A stretch of DNA of 64,000 bases from Ailanthus altissimus (lineage: Eukaryota; Streptophyta; Magnoliopsida; Sapindales; Simaroubaceae). The notes under the pieces were generated by a model. It saw only the letters and a list, made by a program, of their open reading frames with translations. It made no database searches and was not told where the DNA came from. The position numbers were made by a program, and so were the translations under genes. Of the stretch, positions 36,690-48,693 are shown one piece after another. Location of the stretch: assembly GCA_946807835.1 (NCBI GenBank), contig OX327695.1, forward strand, positions 24,162,501 to 24,226,500. The letters are read 5' to 3'. Each line of letters begins with the position of its first letter. Position 1 is the first letter of the stretch.

Positions 36690-37838
36690 GCATAAGTAAA
36701 AAAGGCGCGAGTCGAGGTGTTAGGCATGGAACCAACTATGGGGGCTCTTCTGATGACCAGGGAAGAGGTGAATTAGATCTTTAATTGATCTTGTGAACAT
36801 GCCACCCATTCTAACTTTGAATCTACCACCCATTTACAAACATTAGGTAGGGGTAGCCTAGTGACAAGGATTTTGATCTCAGACTTTTTGACTCTTTTGA
36901 GTCAGACTACTCTTAACCCAAGTAGTCGAAAGTAAGCGCAATTGAGGCCTTCATCTTTCAAGCTGTTAAACATCCCGGTTATGAAATAGGAGTGGTACCT
37001 TATGGGTATACAGTGCCTTTGATAAGGGAGGCTGATCACGCAATTAAGGCTGGTCGTGTTGATACCATGTCTAAATATGACACCTCCAAGTTCTTAGCGT
37101 ACAACATGAGATGTGTGTCGAGGTAATTTCTTCATGATAAACTTTCTTTTAACTTCAATAATCTACCTAATCACTAACTTCTCGCCATTCTTTTGTTTCA
37201 GGCAACCTTCGTGTTAGCCCAATACTGAGATAAACTCTTTGTTGCTATTAAAGATAGGCAGAAGTTGAAGAAAGTTGAGGCTAAGGAGGCTTAACTCAGG
37301 GAAGCCTTATTGAAGGCCAATAAAAAGGTTAATAAGGGTAGCCAAGAGCTCAAGAATTATACTGCCAAGGTAAAAGGCCGAGGTCAAGGTAGCTAGTGTA
37401 TAGAATAAGGTCTCTACTCTTTAGTCAAAAGTTCACCAACTCAATGTAATGACCAGTGAATCTGACTTTAATAGGGACTCTTCAAGAGGAAAGTGCCATA
37501 CTCATGAAGGCGAATGAAGAGTTAGTTAGGGAGCTAGATATTGCTCGAGTTAAAGTTACAGTTGGCTCTGAAGACTAGTTTGCTAAGGGAGTGAACTTGT
37601 GTTTTCAAAAGTGCATTTGCGCGATTAAGGCACATGATCCTATCCTGGACCTTAATTGGCTAGATTAGGCAATCTTTGGTCAGGTGGGGGCTGGAGAAGG
37701 GGAATTTAAAAAAGCATCTTACAAGTAGATAACATAGTCCCTCAATCTAATTTGAGAGCTCATGTGCCTACAATAATGAGCCTTCAAGCCAAGGACCTCC
37801 CTACTTCCATTGTTGAAGAACAACTTGCTGCCCCTTAA
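36690..37838 (+). pseudogene. C-terminal part of the outer element's gag-like ORF, degraded
   Basis: Broken frames with MGALLMTREE near 36740, SKYDTSKFLAYNMRCVSR near 37070-37125, a coiled-coil-like lysine/glutamate-rich stretch (LREALLKANKKVNKGSQELK, 37295-37355), and an end VPTIMSLQAKDLPTSIVEEQ. It is typical of the C-terminal half of Transposase_28-type proteins. Numerous stops and frameshifts. Confidence 0.5.
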
Positions 37839-38129
37839 AATTGTTTTTCTTGTAATCTTTTGGTACAATTCTTTGCAATCTAAGCTTCTCCTTATATAAA
37901 ATTTTCCATTATTAATGAAAAACGTTTTTTTCTCATACTTAGCATTTTTGTTGATGTGAATGATGCCTCTTTTGTGCATTATACTTAGCATTTTCTTGAA
38001 CATAGTAATCATAGGATGATTAGTGATACTTATAGCTTAGTCTTGAGTTGATCGATGCTTAATATACTTCAATAAACATGTATGTGCATGATCTGATGAG
38101 GATTTCTTGACTACAAATAGTCAAGTCTT

Positions 38130-38392
38130 GATTTCTCAGTTTTCATTTGAGGATTGCTCAAGAACCTTAGTTATGAAGGTAATTTTAGTGGCTATCAATT
38201 TTTTTATCATCATTCACCCGATGGATTACTCGAGGGCTTAGTTAGGAGGGTTATTTGGGGGCTTCTTCCATTACCCTTGTTTTTAGCACTATTTTAAGGG
38301 TTTGCTCGGAGGCTTGCTAAAAGGGTTACAAGATGGTCGTTACTTCTATTGCCCTTGGTTCTTTATTTTTCTAGCAAGGCTTAGGTTTGAAA
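38130..38392 (+). repeat. internal minisatellite of the outer element, first block
   Basis: Repeats of a roughly 80-bp unit seen as TACTCGAGGGCTTAGTTAGG and TGCTCGGAGGCTTGCTAAAA, each followed by TTACCCTTG- or TTGCCCTTGG-like ends. The array is cut at 38392 by the element at 38393-41242 and resumes at 41243. Confidence 0.5.
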
Positions 38393-41242
38393 TGTCACGC
38401 CCTAGACCCAAAAGATCCGACACACGACATCACTTACATTCATTCACTGCATGTGCACTCATAAATAATATTACACAAAATTTTCAACTTTCATTCAACA
38501 CAGAAATCCTTAGCAAGTTGCTAGTAAGTTCAACACTAAAATCAACCATAACCTAACATATAAATATAAACTTCTCTTGACAATATTTAAACATTCATTT
38601 CAATTTCTTTCAGAATTATAGCAATTGAATTATGACTGGGACAATTATTAAACCGGAGATACGCAGAGTTTTCTCAGAGATTAACACTCTACTACGTCAC
38701 CAGTAGCAACTTTGTTACCGGGAGCCCAGAATATATCCATTGTAAATTCTTACTTAAAATCATCCAATAACCACACTTTATAAAACTTAAACCAAATCCA
38801 ATCCACACACAGTGAAATAATACATAAGTATTTATTCAATAGGGACAAACCAAATATCCTATCCCACGTGTCCCCAAATGAAACACACAACAACCTAGCA
38901 ACTTAGGGAACCCAAGGAACAGCAGAAGCCTTGCCAAATCCGCTAAGCACACATGTACCTTATTTACCTGAAATCACTATAAACTATAATGAGTATAAAA
39001 CTCAGTAAGCATACTAATTTTTCATATATCAAATACAAATACATATATGTACACAATGCATATGTATGATATGCTGTGATCAATCAAAATCATAATCTTA
39101 TCAAATCACATATCATGTAAGCGCTTACACATTCTTTCAAAACACATAATAGGAATACCATTACTCGACTACTACTTAGTAGGACTTACATATCACATAT
39201 CACATAATGAGCTAAATGTCACTCGTAGGTGACATACCGTATGAGAGGAATAGTATAAGTGAGGTCTTGAATAACACATATATAATACTTATGCCCGAAG
39301 GTAAAAGCCAAACCCTCACCCTGATCATCGGTGACTCCTCTCACATGCACCAATACGCCACCACACGAATGTGATGACTCACTCTTCCTTTAGGTACCAA
39401 TAGGATCCTCCCTACATACGGAACACATAACATATACCAATCCCAAAGGAAAGGCCACACATAAAGGCTCCACAAATCACATAAAATGCCTACTAAGTTA
39501 ACAGTGAGTTCAAGTACCCTCAAAATACAAAATATTTCTCATGGACATATTACACTTCAAAAGCTTTCTTTATTAAACACATCTTATTTTGAAAGCTCAC
39601 TTACAAAACACATGTATGTCCATGCTCAATGTCAATGCTCACATTCAGAAACATATATTCACATTTCATATCAAAATATACTTTGACATAACATAAACAT
39701 ATTCTTAACCCCATTTGCAAAATCATACAAAACAATTACTATGTTTATTGTGATTTCAGTAAAAAGTCTAGTATACTTACCTCTTAACACTTTCAGCTAC
39801 AAGGCTTAAATCTCCTTAACCTATCAATGGAGATTAATCCTTTCATAAGCCTCACAATTCACATAAAATACTTTAAATAGCTTACAAAATTATACACAAT
39901 GCATTTTTCACATCAAATTGGTCTAAATATTTGGTTTCTCAAAACCTGTCATTCTGACCACTTACACTTAACAAAAATTTCTAATACATCAAATGATGTC
40001 CAATTACTCCGAAATCAGAATATATCATTCTTGACTCATATATACTTCTTATATATGAATATTATATCAAAATTCCTACACAATCCATTCCATACACACC
40101 ATCGAATCCAAACTACAAACCTGACAGGATCAAGATACTTACTGAACAGTATTCAATCTCCCAATTTTATAAAATCATATACTAACTCAAAAATTATAAA
40201 ACTACCACATAATTACTCTTGACACATATCTCAGTCCATGATAAATATTTGGCTTCCAAATAACTGCCAAAAATATTTTAAAACTATTTTATTTCATAAC
40301 TTTAAAAATATGTTAATCAAATACTACAATGAGCTTATACACTTTAGAAATTCATAACACTTCAACCACATTGATCCAAATTCTCAATTCCGAGTATATC
40401 ATATTAGACATATAAAATTATCATATTCCACAAATTCATAATTTTTAAAGATCATTCAGCAGGTCAAAAATTATTTTCCACTGTATCATACTGTTTACAC
40501 AGGAAATTTCCAGAATTCCAGGGTCATTTTGGTAAATTCACTAAAAATTCAATTTCTGAGATTTTCAGTCGATTCAAAGTCTCAGATGATCCTAAACATG
40601 TCTAATTTCATATAATCAAAATTCAAAACCAGAATCGAATCACAAAAATTTATAAAATTCCTAGATCAAGAGATTATCCAGCAGAAATTTCATAATTCAT
40701 CATGATTTATCAAACTATCTTATAGATCATCATCAATTCTCATAACATCAAACGAAATACACATCAAATCATTAATTATACATATTTCCAGAAATCAAAA
40801 CTTAAAGAAATTAACTTAATTAACACCAATAAATTGATAATTAGTTGTGATATACCTCTAAAGATCCAAAATTCCAATTTCTTCTTCTTTTTCTTTTTCT
40901 TCTTCTCTTTCTCTCTCCTTTATTTCTCTCTTCTCTCTCTAAAAATGGGTAGCTCGACCAAAATGAGAGAATTAGGGTTTTTAAAAGTGTATTTTTATAC
41001 TAAGTAGTTAATTTTTGGTATTTACGAATTCACCTCCAAAACTTTCAAAGTATAACAATTTGGTCCCTAAAATAATTCCAAAGTCTTGCAAATAAACCCA
41101 ATACTAATAGTATATCCTTAACCTATAAAAACACTACTAATAACAATATATAAATCAAGGATCACCCACATACAAATAAAATACGTATATTTATATATAT
41201 AAATATACATATTCTTACCGGTTATGGATACTGGTTACTACA
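38393..41242 (-). mobile_element. 2.85-kb LTR-like element, TSD (T/C)GAAA
   Basis: Begins TGTCACGCCCTAGACCC and ends GGTTACTACA (TG..CA), with near-identical 5-bp duplications TGAAA (38388-38392) and CGAAA (41243-41247). The flanking minisatellite reads through when it is removed. No retroelement protein is visible in any frame. A CT-rich tract (40880-40935) followed by AAATGGGTAGCTCGACC suggests that transcription runs on the minus strand. Size and absence of coding sequence fit a long solo LTR; a LARD-type element is the alternative. Confidence 0.65.
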
Positions 41243-41503
41243 CGAAAACTTGGACAAAAGGGTCATATGGTGGTTGAGGCCTCTACCCTCCTGATTCTTT
41301 GATATTCATATGAGACTTACTTAGGAAGTTTGGTCAAGAGGGCACATGGTGGTCGTCGCCTCTACGTCCTAGTTCTTTGATATTCGTCCAAGACTTACTC
41401 AAAAACTTTGGTCGAGATGGTCGCATAATGGTCATGTCATTTACCCTTATGGTTTTTCGATATTTATTTGAGACTTATTAAAAAATTTGGCGGAAATGGC
41501 CGC
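41243..41503 (+). repeat. internal minisatellite of the outer element, second block (about 80-bp unit)
   Basis: Three full units and a partial one, each with AAACTTTGGTCGAGA(G/T)GG, then (T/C)C(A/G)CATGGTGGTC, CCTCTACCCT, and TTCTTTGATATTCAT, GAGACTTACT. The last unit stops at GGCGGAAATGGCCGC, where the Gypsy element is inserted, and continues at 56911. Confidence 0.7.
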
Positions 41504-44500
41504 TAACACATCCAGAATATAAGAGTTTATTTTCAAGTGCAAGATTGTTGAAATAATAAATACTCTTATGAGAACGAGGTCGATCTACAGGGAAGTATAA
41601 TTAAAATTATAAACTATAAATACTTCAAAGGCAATTAATGTAGTATAAGATATTTGTAAATATTAATTCAATTAACCAATTCAAATAAAAGCTAAGGTTA
41701 AGGGGATCTACTCTTGGCATAAGAAGTAAGAATATATAAAAAGATATTTAACTCTTTTTATAACTCAATTGAAATCTCACATAAAGAAGGTTCTAACCGG
41801 AGATATAACAATTAAAGTTTATTACCATTTATATATTAACTAGTATTTATTTCTTTCAATTATTCTACACCAAATCTTATAAATGGGTTCAAGTATTTAT
41901 TATGCTAATCTTTATATTTATCTATAATAAATCAAGACTCTCACTTTACAAGAAATGGTATATACACCAAATCTTGTAAATGGTTTCAAGAATTCATTGT
42001 GCGAAGTATAAAAATTATTTATAATAAATCAAGAGGTACCACTTTAGAAGAAAGTGTATTAACATTACAAACAAAATAAATACATCATATATAAATTTGC
42101 ATAACTTAAGAATGAAGCATTAAATTTATGAATAAGAGTTAAGTACATCTTATTACCTTACCAAGAGTTTTGCCCTTTTACTTTAACATAAAGAAAATTA
42201 CTTGAATATAATAAAACTAAAGAAAAAGAAAAGAAATGGAAGAAGAGATAACATGATTTTACAATAGTAAACAAGAGAAATAATATTACAAAAAGATAAT
42301 ACAAAAGACAAGTGTTTTGAACTTAAATCTAGCTCTCTGAGGAGAACATGAAAATGCATATTTATTAAGAGATTCAGTCACTATTTAATGTCACTAATTT
42401 TAGCATTTTCTTATATTTTAGTTTGAAATAAAGTATTCTCTTTAAATTGTAGTTAATGAATGTTATTTGCACAGGTTTAGGTAAAATGGACATAACTCTG
42501 AATGTAGAAATTGAAATGAAGAAATTCTTGAACTTGGTATAACATGACTCAATCTTACACAAACTTGAAGAATAGTGGAAAAGCCAAATCCAACATGTTA
42601 TGGGCCAAAAATTGAGGTACAATAGAATTGGGCTAAAACTTCTGCCCAGCTTGACCCAACTCACGTATTTGGACCGTATCTAAAAAAATACGTACTCAAT
42701 TGGTATAATTATTAAAGCTGTGAAATATTGACGTAATTATCAACAACTCTTATGTTGATGGTAAAGTCCAAATCACCCGTTATTATGGACCAAATTGCAT
42801 TGCAAGTGGGTAAAATGGTTGTTGGCCGAAATCTAATGTATCTTTGGAATTTTGCTCATATCTCATTGGATACTCATCCAATTTACATGAACTCGGTGCC
42901 TATGGAAAGAAGAGATAAATGCTACAACTTGCATGTCGGCTATAGAGACTACATCGATCATTTACATTATCAAAAATGTGTTGTAAATAGATGAACGAGT
43001 TATTAGCTTAAAATTATTGAAGATTGATGTCACCCATGACATATTTCCATTCATTGCCTATATAAAGAGACTCTTAGGATGTTTTCAACATTAGATAATT
43101 TTTTCTTCTTTTTTTCTCATTAACATGTATTGTAATTTAGGCTAGAGTTGTTGGCAAGGTTAAGAGATGAATTTTTATGTGTAATAAATCTACTTCTATG
43201 CTTTGATTCGTTGTCAAGAGCTACAAATGTTGTAAGTTTAGTTTTGATTAAACTCTTATCTAGTTTATTTTCTATAATCCAGAGGTTATAATTCTCATGT
43301 CTCATATATGTTCAGTCATGCATTTCTTATATGATTCTTGTTGAATTATAATTGTTATTGGTTACATTGTTTTATATGTTAATCTTTTATTGCAATATTG
43401 TTAAAGTAATATATTGTCGATCTTGGATAACATGTAAGGGTAATAAATGTTTGATATTCATGTTAATCTTTTACTGCAATATTGTCAAAATGATATATTG
43501 TCGATCTTAGATAACATGTATAAATAAGCATGATTTATGTTAATATTTGCAAAAGAGTTTAGTCATATCAAATGCATGTGTTATCAAATGTGCTATATTT
43601 TACATATCTTTCGATTGATTGTTTAGATGTAAAACTATCAATTGAGTTATAAACACTGAATCAAAGTGTGGAGTAGATTTATAAAGCATAATTGTGATTT
43701 TCGAAGCCTTATTTAAATTATCATAAGACATTTCCTTCAAATCATAGACAATTCTATCTCATCCACTTAAATCAATTAATTTTATCCTTTGCTACTACGT
43801 TAATATTTTATTTCACCAACTTATTTTGCCAAAAACTTCCTCGTGGGATCGATACCTCAATCTATATTGCGATAGCCACATTATTTTGAGCATAAACACT
43901 CTCTAAGTACATGTTTTGGATATAAACATGCTACCTATTTATAAAAAAATATGGCTAAATCGAGACAAATGAAGAGAGAACCACTTTGATGATAAAAACC
44001 AAGAATGGTGGCAAATAATTTACATTGATTATCATTAATGCACCCATTTGATTATCCAATGTGAAATTGATGCGTTCCGAATTAGTTGTCACTGAAAAGA
44101 ACAAAGTTGTAGATAAGTCTCTTATATTTCCAAATTGAGTTGTCTCATACGTATTAGATACGTATTTCTATAGTTATAGGCCAAATACTGATGACTGTTC
44201 AGATTTGGCTTGTATTGCAGATCAATTTTGTTTTAGGCCATTTTCACCTTTTAAACGCTCGAATTTCAAATGCCTTATGAAATGCAATATATTAGCCCAT
44301 TGAGTTAGCTCTTTACAGGATCATAAATCACTCTAATTTAATTTCTAGGTAGAAAGTTATGCCCATTTTACCGTACCTACCATAAAATAGTTAAAAGCTA
44401 ATTAGGTACAATATTGTAAAATACTTAAGTTAAGGGGTTAAAGACACTAGTAAAACAAAATAATGATATAAAACCCTTATTAAATATGTAATTTCAAGTG

Positions 44501-44507
44501 TTTATCA
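41504..44507 (-). repeat. 3' LTR of the Gypsy element (with nested solo LTR)
   Basis: Without the insertion at 42338-43898 and its 5-bp duplication the LTR is about 1438 bp, against 1417 bp for the 5' LTR. Left edge TAACACATCCAGAATAT (TGACACGTCC in the other LTR); right edge CAAGTGTTTATCA. Confidence 0.8.
42338..43898 (-). mobile_element. 1.56-kb solo LTR inside the Gypsy 3' LTR, TSD CTCTC
   Basis: The insert runs from TGAGGAGAACATG to GAGCATAAACA, with perfect CTCTC duplications at 42333-42337 and 43899-43903. Comparison with the other Gypsy LTR at about 56315 shows the empty site. TG..CA ends and no coding sequence fit a solo LTR. Its minus-strand reading starts TGTTTATGCTCAAAATAATG and soon carries a GTATCGATCCCACGAGG motif common in plant LTRs. 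Two ~60-bp sub-repeats (AATCTTTTA(T/C)TGCAATATTG..GATATATTGTCGATCTT) lie at 43381-43440 and 43465-43525. Confidence 0.8.
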
Positions 44508-44520
44508 CACCATCCAACCA
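44508..44520 (-). other. polypurine tract of the Gypsy element (degraded)
   Basis: Read on minus, GGTTGGATGGTG directly precedes the 3' LTR start TGATAAACACTTG. This is the expected place for the plus-strand primer. Confidence 0.55.
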
Positions 44521-45904
44521 GTTTATTGCTAGTCCCTAGCAATTTAAGCATAAATAAAATTTAAACACTACTTAAGTATTTCAAACAAAATGTCAGTTCA
44601 AGATCACAATCGCTATAAATGTTATTTTAATAATAAATTTCAAAATTGTGTGTATGTGAATTAAGCCGTAGTCTTCTTACCACAAATCACAAAATATATA
44701 GCTTTCAAAATTTTTTCCAAGTAAAGCTTCAACTCTATATCTTCATATGTGAATAACTGTTTAATGAGTTAAGATTTCACTCATATAGTTGAAAAATAGA
44801 TAATCGCTTAAGAAAATGTTATATTTAAGGACAGATAGACAAACTAACATTGATCCAAAGATAGAAAAATTAATTATTTAGAGTTAAATCATTCTTTTCA
44901 CATGCTCGCTTTAGGACTTTAATTATTTTATACGAATCTTACGAATAAAGAGTCCGGTGATAAAATTATTTTCTAATGACTTTTATCTTCTAGAATTGAA
45001 CGAAAACTTTATTGAACTGAATTGACTTTTTTTTTTTATACTACTTTTTTTGTATGTTTGTTTTTGTTTTTGTTTTTTTAAAGACATAAGGAATCATTAC
45101 AAAATAAGAGTAATTTATCACCATAATACTTTTTTAAGTTTTTTTTATCATCCTCTAGCTAAGCAACCAAATCATTCCTCATCCCAAATAATATCATTTC
45201 AGACAAAAATTAACCATTTCAAAAGATCAATGAAAGTTCTTAAACTGTTATCTCAAACATCTCCACTTACTCACAAAAGATATATGAGTTTTGAAAAGAA
45301 TATGTATACTTAAACATGAAATTTTTTTGGCTATATATATTAAATCATCCATCTTACCACAAGACTTAGTATTGTGTTCAAAAAATAATTTTGGAAATTA
45401 TTCTTTAGTAGCCTAGATAGAAAAAGTGATTTAAACTAAACAATTTTGAAATTATACATCAATAGTAAAGTAAAGTTATTTTCACAAGAGTTACCAAAAA
45501 CTTAAGCAACAAACAAATATACGTAAAATGCATTAAAAATAAACCAATTATAATGTGTTCTAAAAGTTTAGTAATATACTATTTATTCTCCTATTCTAGA
45601 ACTAGATTGCGTATCAAGAATATATAAATAAACATTTTACTCACGCTATTTATGATGAATTTATTCTTAGAAGAACAAAGTGATGACAAATAAATAACAC
45701 TAACATTATATATTAACTATTCTCCCCCTAACTAGATTGAGACATTGTCCTAAATGTCAAAATATATAAAGAGTAAAGTATAGAAGATATCACCTGAAAT
45801 ATCTTTTATTGGAAATTAAATCTGTAACAAAATAAAACAAGTCACACAAAATGCTTAAAAATATATAAAAGTAGATAGGCTACAGACGAAGCGTAAATCT
45901 ATCT

Positions 45905-46501
45905 TGTATTTTTTTTTTCAGTGTCATCAGTATACCAATCTATCTAACTCATTGTTGGATCAGATAGAAATGTAAAAGCTTATAATTCATCGAGTAACTG
46001 ATCAACAGTTGAAGCAGAAATGAGGATCTATTGTGCTGCAGATGAGACAAAATATTTTTTCACTGCATAGTCAAGAAAAGATAACAACCCATTATAAAAA
46101 CCATTAACATTTAACAAACCAATGGATTTTTTGTGGATATGCAATTGTGCCCATGAGACAATTTGAAAAATTTCCTCAAAAGTTACGAAACCTCTAGGTA
46201 GAGCTATGAAGGCATCAGTATTCCGAAGCATAAAAGACATTCGCTCATACAATGATGATACCTGTAACTTATCTTCAATTATTTTTCCTACAATGTTTTC
46301 AACAATTAGAGCTTTCCATATGATACCCAAAACTCGATTGCCTTTATTTTGTGCAACTGTTGCCATACATCCTATTAATCCAAGACCACCTCCCCTATAT
46401 ACTAAATGAATATTTCGCTCAGCTAACACCTTAACAAGGGTTTCTACTGCTTCTACAAACTCTTTAATTTTTTCAGGGTTGGATTCATAAAAGACACAAT
46501 T
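45905..46501 (-). pseudogene. intronless LOG-family (cytokinin riboside 5'-monophosphate phosphoribohydrolase) pseudogene inside the Gypsy element
   Basis: Continuous homology to LOG proteins from NCVFYESNPEKIKEF near the N-terminus, through LAERNIHLVYRGGGLGLIGC and FEEIFQIVSWAQLHIHKKSI, to ILISASTVDQLLDEL and IDWY at the C-terminus. LOG enzymes release active cytokinin bases from nucleotides. Defects: the catalytic PGGxGT motif reads PRGFVT, and in-frame stops follow SSAAQ (TAG), DEL (TAA) and TMS (TAG); there is no ATG-led N-terminus. Plant LOG genes normally have several introns, yet this copy spans the length without one, pointing to an RNA intermediate. It lies between integrase and 3' LTR in the same sense as the element. 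Confidence 0.85.
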
Positions 46502-46708
46502 TTTTTGTGACTTTATGAGTTAATGTTCCTTCCATTATTACACTCACCCTCTCTCTTGAATGATTTTGAGTTTATATAAAGATGCAGAAATAATGCAATT
46601 TGTTTATAGAGCCAAAAGGTGTTGTAAAGTTAAGTCACATGAGCTGTTGGCTTAAAATGTAAAATGTTCAACACTTTTTACCAATTTTCAAATTATTAGC
46701 TGAAAAAA

Positions 46709-47134
46709 TCACATGAGTGGTTGGTTGTTGGAAAAGGCGTTTGAATTTGAAATGAAACATTTAAAAATAACAGTTTTAGTAAATATGTATAAGTAGTTGT
46801 GATTGTGGTTCACATCTTCCTTTGGTTTTACGTCCAGAAACGGCTTAAACGCCCTATATAAGTTGGGGATAGGCTTCCCATCTAATTTTCTTATAAATTT
46901 ACAAACAGGGTCTTTTAAAGTCAAATTCTCGAGTCTGTACTGCTCATGTTCTTTTAGGAATATATCCCATAATTCACGAATTACAATATACATATATCCA
47001 TTAGGATGCGTCTTAAGAGTCGATAAGATATCATCTAAAGACTCCTTACTCAGATCATCCTTAATGAACCTAATTTTATTTTCGCAATTTAGAGACACTA
47101 TTCTTAAAGTACGACAACGTGTGTTGCAAGTCAT
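46709..47134 (-). CDS. unrecognised 141-aa open frame between Gypsy integrase and LOG pseudogene
   Basis: An open frame of 141 aa, same strand as the Gypsy genes. It contains a compositionally normal, non-repetitive core: FIKDDLSKESLDDILSTLK, HPNGYMYIVIRELWDIFLKE, LTLKDPVCKFIRKLDGKPIP, NLYRAFKPFLDVKPKEDV. It looks like real protein sequence rather than noise, but I do not recognise the family. It may be a captured host fragment, as LOG next to it appears to be, or an extra ORF of the retrotransposon. The extreme ends (start and the Asn/His-rich C-terminus) may be chance extensions. Confidence 0.4.
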   Translation of the reverse strand: MTCNTRCRTLRIVSLNCENKIRFIKDDLSKESLDDILSTLKTHPNGYMYIVIRELWDIFLKEHEQYRLENLTLKDPVCKFIRKLDGKPIPNLYRAFKPFLDVKPKEDVNHNHNYLYIFTKTVIFKCFISNSNAFSNNQPLM

Positions 47135-47612
47135 GCGTGCACACTTGTAACAAATGCTTAATCATTTTGCTCTTCAATTTTGTTTTCAAAAGAGCTTTTA
47201 CCTAAGTCAGACGTGTAGAAAATTATGAGTCTGAAGATTCACCTGTCAATCAAACTTTGGCTTCAATTAACCAACGTAAGTCAATAGGTATATTTATAAT
47301 CATTAATAACCTTAATCTTTCACATTTTGCTTGGTAAATTTTTTTTAAGGCATTTTGAGGCAATGAGAAAAAAGAAATTTTCAAATGCTTTAGAATGTCA
47401 TCCATTTTTTTAGAAAGGAAGAAGAAGAGAATGTATAATTAATTATGGGAAATTGGCAAAACCGACTTGAAATGTCACAGAGTACCGTTATCTGCCACTT
47501 AACCAGGGTGTAAAATAAAACTTCAACAAAAATACTAAATTAACCTACAAGTAAAAACAAAAACAAAAAAGTTAGAAGAAGAAAATATATATGTAAATAT
47601 GTAAAATAAAGA

Positions 47613-48672
47613 TTAATTGATCTCGAAATAAAGATCAAACAAGGATACAAATTCTTCATGAAAAGCTTGGTTTTCTAGAAATAGTTTGAGTCTTTGTCCA
47701 TTTACCTTAAACACATTTTTATTTCTAGGATTTTCAATGTCAATTGTTCCATAAGGGTACACATGTTTCACAATAAAAGGACTACTCCATCTTGATCTTA
47801 ATTTTTCAAGGAATATGTGAAGTCGAGAATTATAAAGCAAAATCTTCTCACCAGTATCAAATGTTTTTCCTTGAATTTTTTGATTATGAAAAGTTTTGAT
47901 TTTAGCTTTATGAATTTTTAAATTCTCATATGCATCATTTTTCAATTCTTCAAGTTCATTTATTTATAATTTACGTATGTGTTCAGCAGAATCAAGATTT
48001 GCATTGAAAGTTTTAATAGCTCAGTAGGCTTTATGCTCAAGTTCCACGGGTAAGTGACAAGATTTTTCATAAACTATCCTATAAAGAGACATATCAAATG
48101 AAGTTTAAAAAACAATTCTATAAGTTCACAGTGCATCATTAAGTCTTAAAGACTAATCTTTATGATCTGGGCTAACAGTTTTTTTTTTAAATTTGTTTTA
48201 TCTCTCTATTTGCTAATTCAACTTGTTCACTTATCTGAGGATGATAAGGGGTGGCAACTTTATGAGTAATACAATTTTTTTTTCATTAATTTTTCAAATG
48301 GCCTATTACAAAAATGCTTACCCCCTTACTTATAATAGCTCGAGGAATTCCAAATCAACTTAAGATATTTTCTTTCAAAAATTTCATGACCATTTTATGA
48401 TCATTATTTCGACATGCAATAGACTCAATCCATTTTAAGACATAATATACTGCAACTAAGATATACGTAAGTCCAAATGATAACGGAAATGGTTTCATGA
48501 AATTTATCCCCCAACAATCAAAGATTTCAATAATAGGAATATAGTTCAAAGGCATTATGTTTCATTTTGAAATTGATCACAACTTTTGACAATTTGCACA
48601 CGTTATACAAAATGCATGTGTATCTTTAAATAAAGTGGGCCAATAAAATCCACACTGCAATATTTTTACAAC
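47613..48672 (-). pseudogene. Gypsy integrase, C-terminal portion, degraded
   Basis: From 48672: HFSSKKTVVKILQCGFYWPT, then CITCANCQ, the HHCC zinc region. Next comes the core with [14 protein letters not shown] (normally WGIDF, so the first catalytic Asp is Asn) and [13 protein letters not shown] (normally VDYVSKW). The C-terminal part at 47945-47613 has KTFDTGEKILLYNSRLHIF and KLRSRWSSPFIV, then FKVNGQRLKLFLEN, typical of the integrase tail. Stops and frameshifts lie between. The zinc region is split from upstream pol by the element at 48694-50718. Confidence 0.8.
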
Positions 48673-48693
48673 TGTTTTCTTTGATGAGAAATG

